DNA of 64,000 bases. Source: Pneumocystis sp. 'macacae' (lineage: Eukaryota; Ascomycota; Pneumocystomycetes; Pneumocystales; Pneumocystaceae). The notes beneath the pieces were generated by a model that was given only the letters and a program-made list of their open reading frames with translations, did no database searches and had not been told where the DNA came from. Location: the NCBI GenBank assembly GCA_018127085.1, contig CM030720.1, positions 595,619 to 659,618 on the forward strand, in the 5' to 3' direction. Both the position numbers and the translations under genes were made by a program. Shown piece by piece: positions 48,725-59,700 of this stretch. The number at the start of each line of letters is the position of its first letter. The first letter of the stretch is position 1.

Positions 48725-51700
48725 ATGAAAGTGTTTGCATTAGCCGGTTTCTTTTACGTCACACATGTCTTTTCAGAAAATAATGGTATTGTTTTTTTCT
48801 TTTTCTTTTTTTTTTTTTTAATTTTTTTTAGAATTCATTCATAAAAGATCCACTTCATTAGATCCATTACTAGATATAAAATTAATTTCATTAATGTATG
48901 GGAACCTTTAAGTAATACTAAAGTATGTAAAGTTAACAATTTTTTTGTAGCAAAGAGAAAGTTTTTGTTTTAATTTTAAGAAAAAATGCTATAAATATTC
49001 AATGTCAAGCAAAATTACAAGAATACTGTGAAAAATTAGAAAATATGGATCTTTCAGATAAAATTCTAACTTTCTACTCAGAAATAAAGGACTTTTGTAA
49101 AAATATGAAATATAGAGAAACATGTAATAGTTTTAGAAGAAATATTACATTATATTGTAAAGAATTTAAAAAAAAAATTAAAACTATCAATACTAGAATA
49201 CCAAATATATCTGAGAAGTGTGCACTGCAAAATGAATGCATTTTATGGGAGGAAGCGTGTTCGAAAGAGCTTAAAAAAGAATGTAATAATTTAAGAAGTT
49301 TATGTCGACAAGGAAAACAAAATAGTCTCAGAACAAGGTTTCTTTTAAGAGCATTTTCTGGAAGCTTGAAGACAAAAGAAGATTGCGAAAAAGTAATTAA
49401 TGAAAAATGTTTTATATTCATGGGAGAAAGTGACGAACTAATGAAATTTTGTTTAACTCCTACATATAGATGTGAAAGTCTTGTGACGTTGAAAGAAATT
49501 AAATGTATAGAGCTAGAAAGACATATGGGAAATTTAAAAAATATTAAAATCTCAAAAGATAATTGTATTTTATTTCTTAAAGAATGTCACTTTCACAAAT
49601 CAAACTGTAATAGTAGTTTTCAAAATATTTGTAAAGAACTAGAAGAAAAATGTGGAAAAGAAAAAAAATATATACCATCTTATTTAATGCTTGATCCGCT
49701 AAAAAAAGAAATTACGTTAATGGAGGAAATAGAATATAAAGAATTATTTGAAGATGAAATTGGAAAGCCGGGGGTAAAGGATACGATTGATCTTTTAGCA
49801 TTAATTTCAAATAATGACCTGAGTGCTTGTGAATCTAATATTGAGAAATGTTATAAGTTTTGTAGTTCTTTACCTCAATTGAAAGATTTATATAATACTA
49901 AAAAAAAATGAGTGAAAGTAAAAGAGAAATCTGTACTAACATAAAAGATAAGTTGAAATCTAAATGCCGGGGTTTAAAATTGAAATTGCATAGCTTATCA
50001 ATGTCAAATATCATAGATAATAAAGATTCTATAGTGTTGGAATGGATCAAACAATCTACTAAGCTTGATGAAAGACTTTGTATAAATTTGGAATCTAAGT
50101 GTTTTTATTTAGAAAAACCTTGTAGTAAGATAAATATTAGAATGAGTAATGCGTGTACCAATTTAAAATCAGCATGTTTAAAGACACGGCTTTTTAGAAA
50201 AAACTATCGACTATTTCAGGCCCTCTTAAGAGGAAAGCTGCATAATTTAGCAGAAGTTAATATTCTTAAAACATGTACTGATGAATTATTGAAACTATGT
50301 AATAAAAAAATTAATATTCAAAATCCAATATTAATAAGTTTTTGTCTACGACCATGGGATGCTTGTCGTTCATTTGCAAATGATATTGAAAGGCAGAGTC
50401 GGGAACTCAGAATCGATTTGGATTGGAAAAGAGATTTCCCAAATGAAGAGAACTGCAAAAAATTACAAGAAAAATGTGAAACACTGGGACAAGATTCAAG
50501 AATGAATGAATTACCATGTTATACATTGAAAGAACGATGCGATCATTTGAAGAATGCAAAAGAATTAGAGGAGATTTTATTAGAAAAACGAGTAGAAAAA
50601 CTAAGTGATTTAGACGTATGCATAAAAAAAGTATCAGAGATATGCAATAACATGTCCAAAAGAAAGAGAATGGGGTTTCTTCTTTCGTGTATACACTTGA
50701 ACACTACTTGCCAAATGATTACTAGAGATGTTAAGTTTAAATGTATTACGTTAGGAAAAAACATGGGTTTTATGAAAGCTTTAGAAAAAACAAAGGACAT
50801 GGATGTAGATAAAGGACCAGAATGTGACCTCTGGGAACCCTATTGCGACAAGTATATGTCGAATTGTGAGAAACTTATGCAAGATAATGGAAATGATGGA
50901 AAGTGTAAAGAATTAAAAAAAAACTGTAAATCGTATCGCGAGTTGCAGGATAAAGAAAATGCAATTATGTATAAATTGCAAGGGAGCCTTAATGACAAAG
51001 ATAAATGCCAACAGGCGCTTGATGAATACTGTTTAGATTGCACTGAAATGAACAATGATGCATTCAAGAATTTATGTACTGATAATACTGATGCTAAAAA
51101 CGATACAGCTAGGTCTGAGCTATGTAAAAAACTAGTAAAACGAATAAAAGAAAGATGTATCAAATTATCTATGAAACTAAAGAGTATGATAAGAGAAATA
51201 CAAAAGAGTGTAGATACTGTTAAAAAATTGAATGAAATTTCAGGAAAAGCATTAAAAAGTGCAAAATTTACTTTGAATAAACAAAAAGCATATATTGATC
51301 TAAGAAACACAACATCAATTCTATTTTATAATGCAAATATTACCAGAGAGATAAATATAGAAACAGATATGATTCAGGAGAACCTATCTGGATATCTGAA
51401 ACAGAAAAAGACAGAATTCAATATTACTGATAAAGAACTTGAAGCATTTGATATGGCAGCTGAAGCGTTAGAAGCATATACAGAAGTGAAAGTAAAGTGT
51501 AAAAATCTATTATTGGAGTGTGGATTTAAAGAGGATTGTTCTGAATACAGGGATTCATGCAAGAAAATTGAAGAAACATGCAGTCAATTGAAACCATTAA
51601 AATTTAAGTCATCAGAAAAAGAGGTAATCAATCAAACTATTATAAAGACAATAACTATTGTGGAAACAAACTCAGATGGAACACAAAAGACAATAACAAC

Positions 51701-51978
51701 AGGAGAACAATCTGCCTCTGTTTATACAACAGTTTCGACTCGTACAAAGGAAAGATGGGTCGCAATTACTTTGACATATACACACATATCTACACAAATA
51801 TCTATCGTAACATCAACTCTAACATTGACATCAGCAAGGCAATGCAAGCCAATAAAGTGTATGACAAAGAATAGAGAGAAAACAGGGGGGCATGGAATCA
51901 AGTGAGGGATTGAGGATGAGTAATTGGAGTCTGATGAAAGAGGTAATATTAGCAATGATTATTTTGTCTATGGTTTAA
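48725..51978 (+). CDS. msg: major surface glycoprotein C, interrupted by two frameshifts
   Basis: Paralogue of Msg A in the same layout. Signal exon MKVFALAGFFYVTHVFSENN; intron; EFIHKRSTSLDPLLDIKLIS; intron; KEKVFVLILRKNAINIQ and the Cys-rich body (CEKLENMD, CEKVINEKCFIFMGESDELM, CKKLQEKCETLGQDSRMNEL). The frame breaks at an A9 run (49900-49908), where a TGA follows, and continues one frame over from 49908. It breaks again at a G6 run (51885-51890), hitting TGA at 51903. The GPI tail KEVILAMIILSMV is found in the original frame, ending TAA at 51978. The two shifts are opposite in sign and cancel. It is either a decaying copy, a slippage-prone gene, or sequence error in homopolymers. As written it would give only the first third of the protein. 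Confidence 0.85.
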
Positions 51979-53005
51979 AATGAATGAGTAAAATCGAAAA
52001 AAACATATGTATTTTAGAAACAACGAAATTTAAGAGAATATCTATATTTAAGATAAGCATAGCTTAGAGGGCAGCATATGTATTTGAAATGGATAGAATC
52101 TAGAAAAGAATATGTATTTGTATATTTGAACAGAAAGAATAAAACAATAAAAAATAAAGACCAAAGAAATGGCTTTTTCAATGATTTACCATAAGTTTCG
52201 AATCATACTAATCTATGTTTTTCATAGAATTAAGTTGTATTTGTACTTTTTTATAATTTATTTTCTATCCATTCATATACATTTATCTTGAGGGCATTTT
52301 TAAAAATGCGATCGACAATTAAGGCAGAAGCCATAAAGGATGCCCCTTGAGAATACTTGATATAGAAATAACATAAGAAATGTAATTCTCAAAGTATTTA
52401 TCAGATTTTACGGGAAGCTTTGTATTTAAATTTACATGATATAATATAAAAATATTTAAATAGGATTTATTAGCATTGTTGAATGGGATTTATTAGCATC
52501 ATTTAATCATTTCATAAAAGGAATTTAATGAGTTCAAAGGAATATTTGCAAGACGAATTAGCATGTATTGGAATATGGGAAATATAGTTATGTATTTAAT
52601 TTAAAAAGCAGATGTTTTAACAATACCATCTAAAATTGATATTTATTTTCTTAAATTTCTATTACGTATTTTTATTTTTTAAAATATCTTAAAATCAGGT
52701 TTTTTAAAAGAAAAACCAGAAAAACCAGCATTTTAGGGGAACCTTGTTTCTTGATAAATACAAACCGATTCGTATTTTCAGCTTGTTTTCAGAATTTACA
52801 GCAATGTATCACGTGTACTAAAAGAACCTCAGATTGTTTCAAGAACCTTTTGAGAACAAAGATTCAATGCATATTTTTATAATGAGCAGAATTCTTTTAA
52901 ACCATGTTTTATACTTGAGAATGGATATACAAAACAGTTGAGATAACTAAGCAAAAGTACGCTTCATAAACTTGGAAGAGTAGCTGCACATGAAATAGAA
53001 GCTAA
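51979..53005. other. intergenic region upstream of the junction-bearing Msg
   Basis: About 1.0 kb, less AT-rich than the other spacers. It has a perfect 16-base palindrome at 52294-52309. There is no leader exon or long frame ahead of Msg D, so I see no upstream conserved sequence (UCS) expression leader here. Confidence 0.5.
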
Positions 53006-53072
53006 ACACATTGTCTTGTTCTGCAGGACCCCGTACGAGCAGTGGTGCGGGCGGTCAAGAGGCGGGCACAGG
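53006..53072 (+). other. conserved recombination junction element (CRJE)
   Basis: The sequence coding VRAVKRRA (53045-53068) matches the known Pneumocystis CRJE product 'M-A-R-A-V-K-R-Q/R', the site where silent msg genes recombine with the expression-site leader. Here the expected ATG is GTG (two GTG codons at 53042-53047). The frame stays open upstream only to a TAA at 53003. A strong TTCTGCAG acceptor-like string precedes it at 53019-53026. Local GC is sharply higher than in the flanking spacer. Confidence 0.75.
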
Positions 53073-56026
53073 CAACACAGAATGATGGGATTGACGAGGA
53101 GCATATTTTGGCATTGGTTTTGAAAAAAGATAATCTAGAAGAAACACCATGCAAACAACAACTAAAAGAATACTGTGAAGGATTGAGAAAAATAGATCAT
53201 GGATTAGATAATATAGATGAAAAACTAAAAGAAACATGTAAAGACCATAAGACAGCAGAAGGAAAATGCACAGGATTGAAAGATAATGTTGAAAAGAAAT
53301 GCACTCCATTTAAAAAACAACTTGAAACGGCAATAGGAGATATTTCAAAATTAACGGATGATGTTTGTAGAAAGCATGAACAACAATGTTTGTTTTTGGA
53401 AGCAGCATGTGAAACGGAACTTAAAGACAAATGTATTGAGCTAAGAATCGCTTGTTACCAGAAGAAGCGTGATGAGGTGGCAGAGGAAGTTCTTTTGAGG
53501 GCGCTTGTCGGGCATCTTGAAGATGCTGGTAAATGTAAAGAAAGACTTAAGGATGTTTGCCCGGAGTTGGGGCAAGAAAGCGATGAATTGACGAAGAAAT
53601 GTATTAATTTAGACTATACATGTGGAGCTTTAGTAGAAGCAGCAAAAAAAAAGTGTGAGTCTCTAGAAACAGAGGTAGGAAGCGTATTAACTAGTAATAA
53701 ACTGAAAGAAAATGGACATTCGTTACTTGAGAAGTGCCACTTTCATGGAAAAAACTGTAAAAATAAAAAACCAAAGTGTGATGAGTTAGAAAAAAAATAT
53801 AAAGAAAAGGGAGTCGTTTATGTGCCACCAGGTTCAGAATTTGATCCTACTCAGCCAGAGCCTACAGTAGCTGAAAGAATAGGATTGGAGGAACTTTATC
53901 AGAAAGCGGCAGCAGAAGGCGTTATAATTGGGAGGACATTAGAAGGAGATATTGTTGATTTGTTAGTGTTGTTATCAGAAAAAGAGAACTTTGATGAAAC
54001 TAAATGTAAAAGTGTTCTCGAAACTAAATGTGATTCTATTACGCATCTTTCAGAAAGTATAAAAGAATTATGTGGTAATAAAACAGGATATACGGATAAA
54101 TGTGAAGTTTTTAAAAAGGAATTTGAGAAAAAAAAGAACCTTCTAACTATAATGTTTGAAAACAAGGATTTTAAAGATAACATTGTTCTGTGGAGTAAAT
54201 TACCGAGATATACTAGTGATTATGATTACATAATATTACAATCCGGCTGTTTTTACTTTGAAAATCAGAATTCTTTTGGAACTCCATGCAAGAATGTTAA
54301 AGCAATGTGTTATAAAAGAGGACTCGATGAATTAGCAAATGAAGCATTGCAAGAAAAGCTGTGGGGGAAATTTGATGATGGAAGTGTGAAATGGTTTGAA
54401 ACATTTCAAAAAGAGCTGGTAAGTGTATGTAAAGATCTTAAAGGAAAGAGCAAGGAGCTATTTGCGTTATGTGTGCAACCAGAAGAAGCAATCGGTGTGC
54501 TGTTAGACGACTTGCGTATAAAGACAAACATATTGCAAGAACATCTGGACGCAAAGCGGGATCTCCCAACGAGGCAGCACTGCACGGATTTATTGAAGAA
54601 GTGTGCAGACTTGGAGCAGGATTCAAAGCATATTCAATGGCCCTGCCGGACGCTGAGGCATCACTGCGCAAGGCTGGGCGTTGCGGAGCAGCTGGAGGAG
54701 GTCTTCTTGCAGGAGAAGGTCAGTGACCTGGATAAGTTTGAGTCGTGCGTGAAAACTCTAACAGAAAAATGTAATGGGTGGGGGAGACGGGGGAGGACGC
54801 GGTACGCGCTTGGGTGTGTCGCGCCGAACGCCACCTGCACGTACCTCACGCAAAACGTGGGCGCGAAGTGCGCCGTGTTGGGTGGGCGTATACAAACAGA
54901 AGGCGTTGTAGAAAAGGCGAAGAAAGAGAAAGAGGGGGAGAAAACAGGAGAAACGTGTAGGCTTTGGATGCCATATTGCAAAAAATTTATGTATAGTTGC
55001 AAGAATTTGACAAACGATGCTGATAAATATTGTAAAGGACTTGAAAAACAATGCGAAACAGTCATTAAACAATTGGAATTAGAAGAGGAACTACTTTATG
55101 AGCTAAAGGGCAACCTGAAAGAGAAAAAAGGATGCAAAACAAAACTTGACGGATACTGCACAGAATGGGCAAATGCAACTAATGAACTTAAAACTTTGTG
55201 TACAGACGAACAAAAAGGAAGAAATAGGGATGATGATGTTAGAAATGAACTCTGTGAAAGACTTGTTGAACGACTGAAGAGATGGTGCCCTGAACTGAAG
55301 GAAAAACTCACAAAGACCAGTGAGGAGCTGAAAGAGAAAGAAGGAGAGTATAAAGAAATCAAAAATAAGGCAGAGGAAGCAATGAAAGCAGCAGATCTTG
55401 TTTTAGTTGCAACGAAGAAAGCAGATAGTAAGGAAGAAAATAAAGCAACAGCGGGTACAGCGAAAAATACAGCACAGTTTAGACTTGTAAAAAGAAATGC
55501 AGCAATAAAAATAACAGAAGACAAAATAAAGGCATTTGATTTAGTATCGCAAGCATTTAGTTTATATGTAGAGTTAAAGGAGGAGTGTGAAGATTCAGTG
55601 AAGAAGTGTAGCTTTGAAAAGGAGTGTGAAGAATGCAAAGATGCATGCAAAAAAATAAACGAAATATGTCCGAGAGTGAAGCCATTGGATGTGAAGGAGC
55701 ATAAAGTACACACGGAGACGAAAACAGAGACAACGACAACAACGAAGACAGTCGGACAAGGAGGAAAGACATTGGGTGAGGAGTGCAAATCGATTCAGAC
55801 CACAGATGTGTGGGTCACAAAGACATCTACACACACAAGCACATCTACATCTACATCGACCATTACTTCTACGGTGACGCTGACGTCGACAAGAAAATGC
55901 AGGCCTACAAAATGTACGACAGAGGGCGAGGAGGCAGGCGAGGTGAAGCCGAGTGGGGCGCTGAGGATGCGCGGGTGGGGCGTGAAGGGGGTGTTGTTGG
56001 GGATGATGATTTCGGTTATGATTTAG
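53042..56026 (+). CDS. msg: major surface glycoprotein D, leaderless CRJE-type (silent donor)
   Basis: Classical msg superfamily member of about 994 codons that begins inside the CRJE without an ATG or signal peptide: VRAVKRRAQATQNDG then DEEHILALVLKKDNLEETPC. The body has repeated Cys-spaced, Lys/Glu-rich Msg domains (CKQQLKEYCEGLRKID, CKERLKDVCPELGQESDELT, CTDLLKKCADLEQDSKHIQW, CKTKLDGYCTEWANATNEL). Then come a KEKEGEYKEIKNKAEEAMKA coiled coil, a Thr/Ser-rich stalk (TSTHTSTSTSTSTITSTVTL) and the tail VKGVLLGMMISVMI for GPI attachment. Such copies are expressed only after recombination downstream of a UCS; this is established for the family and inferred here. A GC-rich patch at about 54540-54900 suggests mosaic origin. 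Confidence 0.93.
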   Translation: MVRAVKRRAQATQNDGIDEEHILALVLKKDNLEETPCKQQLKEYCEGLRKIDHGLDNIDEKLKETCKDHKTAEGKCTGLKDNVEKKCTPFKKQLETAIGDISKLTDDVCRKHEQQCLFLEAACETELKDKCIELRIACYQKKRDEVAEEVLLRALVGHLEDAGKCKERLKDVCPELGQESDELTKKCINLDYTCGALVEAAKKKCESLETEVGSVLTSNKLKENGHSLLEKCHFHGKNCKNKKPKCDELEKKYKEKGVVYVPPGSEFDPTQPEPTVAERIGLEELYQKAAAEGVIIGRTLEGDIVDLLVLLSEKENFDETKCKSVLETKCDSITHLSESIKELCGNKTGYTDKCEVFKKEFEKKKNLLTIMFENKDFKDNIVLWSKLPRYTSDYDYIILQSGCFYFENQNSFGTPCKNVKAMCYKRGLDELANEALQEKLWGKFDDGSVKWFETFQKELVSVCKDLKGKSKELFALCVQPEEAIGVLLDDLRIKTNILQEHLDAKRDLPTRQHCTDLLKKCADLEQDSKHIQWPCRTLRHHCARLGVAEQLEEVFLQEKVSDLDKFESCVKTLTEKCNGWGRRGRTRYALGCVAPNATCTYLTQNVGAKCAVLGGRIQTEGVVEKAKKEKEGEKTGETCRLWMPYCKKFMYSCKNLTNDADKYCKGLEKQCETVIKQLELEEELLYELKGNLKEKKGCKTKLDGYCTEWANATNELKTLCTDEQKGRNRDDDVRNELCERLVERLKRWCPELKEKLTKTSEELKEKEGEYKEIKNKAEEAMKAADLVLVATKKADSKEENKATAGTAKNTAQFRLVKRNAAIKITEDKIKAFDLVSQAFSLYVELKEECEDSVKKCSFEKECEECKDACKKINEICPRVKPLDVKEHKVHTETKTETTTTTKTVGQGGKTLGEECKSIQTTDVWVTKTSTHTSTSTSTSTITSTVTLTSTRKCRPTKCTTEGEEAGEVKPSGALRMRGWGVKGVLLGMMISVMI

Positions 56027-56109
56027 AAATGGGCAAATATGGTTTGGGATGGCATGTATATTTAGGGAATGATGAGTGCATTTTACTGGGCCGCCCTCCC
56101 CGCACCTCG

Positions 56110-56212
56110 TAGTGTGCACGTCAGCCTCCCCCGCACCTCGTACTGTGCACGCCAGCCTTGTAGTGTGCACGCCAGCCTCGTAGTCAGCCTCGTAGTGTGC
56201 ACGCCAGCCTCC
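56110..56212 (+). repeat. 20-base tandem repeat, TAGTGTGCACGCCAGCCTCG
   Basis: Units start at about 56110 (expanded by a CCCCGCACC insert), 56141, 56161, 56181 (shortened) and 56193. The core GTGTGCAC or TGTGCACG is the same octamer that later marks the satellite at 56740-60900, linking the two repeat classes. Confidence 0.85.
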
Positions 56213-56331
56213 GCACACAGTGTATCCCTGCCTCACAGTATGCCGTGTGCGCGTTGGATGCGCTTTAGATGCGTGTTGGCGTGTTTTGGACGCGTCTGGG
56301 ACGCGCGTGTTTGCCCGAAATTAGTCCGGAA

Positions 56332-56479
56332 TTACCCCGCATTTACCCCGCAAAAAAATAAAATTTGTGTGGGGTAAGCGCAAGCAGAGGAGAGGGAGGG
56401 CAGTTACCCCGCATTTGTGGCCGAAAACGGAAACGCCTCACCGAAAAAGCAGAATTTGTGTGGGGTAAATGTGGGGTAA
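56332..56479. repeat. inverted repeats of TTACCCCGC / GTGGGGTAA
   Basis: The arm at 56332-56351 and the arm at 56460-56479 are reverse complements at 18 of 20 positions; the two differences would be G-U pairs in RNA. Further copies of GTGTGGGGTAAG (near 56368) and GTTACCCCGCATTTG (near 56402) lie between, so several alternative hairpins are possible. It does not match a terminator or RNA family I know. Confidence 0.75.
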
Positions 56480-56520
56480 GGCAGAGGAGAGGGTGAGGGA
56501 GGTGTGCACACAAGAATTGA

Positions 56521-56740
56521 GAGAGGGTGGGGGGCAGATAAGGAATAATGCGTAGATGTTTGCATGGGATTTACGTCAATTTCGACTCAATTTGGCAGTA
56601 GTATGTTAGAGTTGAAATTTTTCTGGACGAAAAATGAGCACACAGTCGAGGTTGAGGTGGACAGGGGGGGTTGGGCGCAAGAAGGGGACTGGAATTGAGT
56701 GGCAGTCTCTGCACAGATCTTGGAACACACAAAGCTGGAA
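56521..56740. other. subtelomeric unique-looking stretch
   Basis: G-rich DNA leading into the satellite (GAGAGGGTGGGGGGCAG near 56521; GACAGGGGGGGTTGGGCG near 56660). Minus-strand frames here are low-complexity shadows. Confidence 0.4.
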
Positions 56741-59700
56741 AGTGGTTGGGGTGTGCACGGTGCAGATAAGGCAGGGTAAGAGGTGGAGATGGAGCTGGGT
56801 AACAGAGTAAAAGATAAAACAAAAGAAGTAGAAGCAGACGTTAAATTTAGCTTAGAATTAAGAGTAAATAAAGAATAAAAAATTTCTTTGTAAACCAAAA
56901 ATAAGAGTTGATAAGCAGAGTAGAAGTGGTGGGTGAAGGGTGAAAATACAAAAAGCCAAGAGTAAGAGTGAATGGTAGATTAGACTTGGATTTAGGTTAG
57001 AATTGATTCATATTTAAAAAGTAAAGAAGAAAGTTTTTTCGAGCAGATCAAAAGTACAAGAGAATTGATGAGGTGGAGTAGATAACGAGTAAAGGGAAAA
57101 AATACAAGATAAAAACTAGGAGCAGAGATTAGGTTGAAATTAAGCGTAGAATTAGACTAGATTCAGAAAGGGGAAGAATAGGATAAAAATTTTTTTCAGA
57201 TCAAAAGTAGAAGAATGAGGTGGAAATGAGACGATAGTGGGTAAAGATAAAATACGAGATAATTAAAAGCAAAAATCAGATTGGATTGTGTTTAGAAGTG
57301 GGTTTAGATTGGAGTTGGAGGAGAGTAAAAAATAAAATAAATTTTTTTTTTGTATTTTGTAAATTAAAGATGAAGAAATACGGTGAGGAGTAGGAGAGAG
57401 TGTGTACTAAATAGCGAGGCAAGAGTGTGCACTAAAAGTAACGAGGTAGGATGGTGTGCACAGTAGGGGATGGAGTGAGGAGGGGGGGTCGGGTGTGAAA
57501 AAAATGTGTACCGAGCAGATGAAGTGGTGTGCACGAAGCAGTGAGGTAGGGGAGGTAGGGGTGGAGGGGTGGAGGAGAGGTAGAAGTGGGGGTACAAGTG
57601 CGTGTGCGCGGTGCAGAAAGGTAGGGTGTACAATACGAAGAGAGGGTGAAGGGGGTAAGAGTAGAAGTGGAGAGTAGAAGAGTAACAAGATAGAAGAAGT
57701 AGAAGAAGAATTAGATTAGCATTAGGTTAGAATTGAATTATTTATGAGAGAAAAGAAAATAGAATTTTTTTTGTTATGGATCAAAAGTGAGCACTTGATA
57801 AGCAAAGTTGGAGGTGGTGGGTGAAAGGTAAAAATATAAAGAGCAGGGAGTGAGAGTGAATGGTAGATTAGACTCAGATTTGAGTCAGATTTAGGTTGTA
57901 TTTAAGAAATAAAGAATAAAAAGTTTTTTTGTAAACCAGAAGTAGGAAAATTGCAAAGGTTGAGATAAGGTAGATAAGAAAACATGAAGCACGGAAGATA
58001 AGAAGTAAAGGCAACAGTTAAATTGAAATTCAGTGTAGAATTGGAATAGACTTAAGGAGAGTAAAAAATAAAATGATTTTTTTTTTGTAAATCAAGGATG
58101 AATAAGAAATAAGGTGGAGTTAGGAGAGAGGGTCTACAGGAGGCAGCGAGGTAGATGGTGTACACGAAGTAAAGGTAGAGGAGGTGTGCACAGTAGGGGA
58201 TGGAGTGAGGAGGGGGGGTCGGGTGTGAAAAAAATGTGTACGGTGCAAATAAGATGGTGTGCACCAGAAGTGAGGTAGGGAGGTAGGGAGTAGGAGAGGG
58301 GTAGGAGTGGGGGTACAAGTGCGTGTGCGCGGTGCTGAAAGGTAGGGTGTGCAATAGAAAGATAAGAGAGGGTGGAGGGGAGGTAGAAGTGGAGGTGGAG
58401 AGTAGGAGTAACAAGATAGAAGAAGTAGAAGTAGAAATTAGATCTAGATTAGCTTTAAGAGTAGAGTAAAAATAAAAAGAATTTTTTTGTAAACCAAAAA
58501 TAAAATTTGTGGAAGGTAAAGGCGATAATGAGTGGAAAGGTAGAAGTAGAAAAAAAAGTAGGACTGAATGAGTGTTAGATTAGACTTGGATTTGAATTAG
58601 AGTTAAAGAAAAATGAAAAATAAAAATAATTTTTTGTAAATCAAAAATTGGGTGAGAATTGCCAAGAGGTGGAGATAAGGTGGATAAGAAAACAGGAAGC
58701 AGAGGAGATAAGGAGTAGAGATGAAGATTAGATTGAATTGTGTTTAGAAGTGAATTGGATTCAAGGGGTGATGAAAATAAAATGTTTTCACGAGCAGATC
58801 AAAAATGAGTGGACAGGAATTAGTGAGAGGTAAAGATAAGGTGGAGGTGTGCACCAAGCAGTGAGGTATGAGGTGTGCACGGAGTAGCAAGGTGGGAGTG
58901 TGCACAGTAAGGGATGGGGTGAGGAGGGAGGTAAGGGAGGCAGAGGAGGTGTGCGGTAGAGATAGAGTGGGAAGAAGGGGTGCACCAGAAGTGAGTAGGG
59001 GGAGGTAGGGGGTAGAGAGAGGTGGGATGGGGGTACAAGTGCGTGTGCGCGGTGCAGAAAGGTAGGGTGTGCAGTGTGCAGATAAGAGAGGGTGGGGGTG
59101 AGAGTAGAAGTGGAGGTGAAGAACAGAGTAAAAAAACAAAACAAAAAAGTAGAAGTAGACGTTAGATTTAGCTTAGAATTAAGAGTAAATAAAGAATAAA
59201 AAGAATTTTTGTAAACCAAAAGTCAAGAGTTAAGTAGAGTTGGAAGTGGTGGGTGAAAGGTAAAATATAAAAAGATGAAAAGTAGAAGTGGGTGTTAGAC
59301 TGAAATGAGTTTAGAAGTAGGTTTAGGTTAGAATTAAAAAGAGATGAAGGGTAGAAATAATTTTTTTGTAAACTAAGAGCAAGAAAGTTAGAGGTTGAGA
59401 TAAGATAGACAAGAAAACAGGAAGCACAGGAAATAAGGAGTAGGGGGAAGGATTAGATTGAATTGCGTTTAAAAGTAGATTTAGATTAGAGTTAGAAGGA
59501 GAAAGAATGGAATAATTTTTTTTTTGTAAATAAAAAATGAAGAACAAGGTAGGAAGTAGGAGAGGGTCTCAAGAGGTAGCAAGGTATGAGATGTGCACCA
59601 AATATAGCGAGGTGGGTGTGCACCAAGCAATGAGGGGGTGTCTACGACGTAAGATGGGGGAGGGTGGGGGGGAGGTTGGATGTGAAAAAAGTGTGTACCG

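Larger units (their letters stand above)
56027..56520. other. GC-rich intergenic block after Msg D
   Basis: Abrupt rise in GC straight after the Msg D stop. It holds the 20-base tandem repeats and the TTACCCC/GGGGTAA inverted repeats listed separately, and several CGCG-rich words (GACGCGTCTGGGACGCGCG near 56290). No convincing coding frame. Confidence 0.6.

Noticed and set aside
51979..53005. UCS expression-site leader in front of Msg D
   Set aside because: No ATG-started signal-peptide frame or intron pattern leads into the junction; the frame closes at TAA 53003.
55096..55788. 230-codon Ser/Phe-rich minus-strand frame
   Set aside because: Antisense shadow of the Lys/Glu-rich Msg D body; Ser/Phe/Leu bias is what reverse AAG/GAA codons produce.
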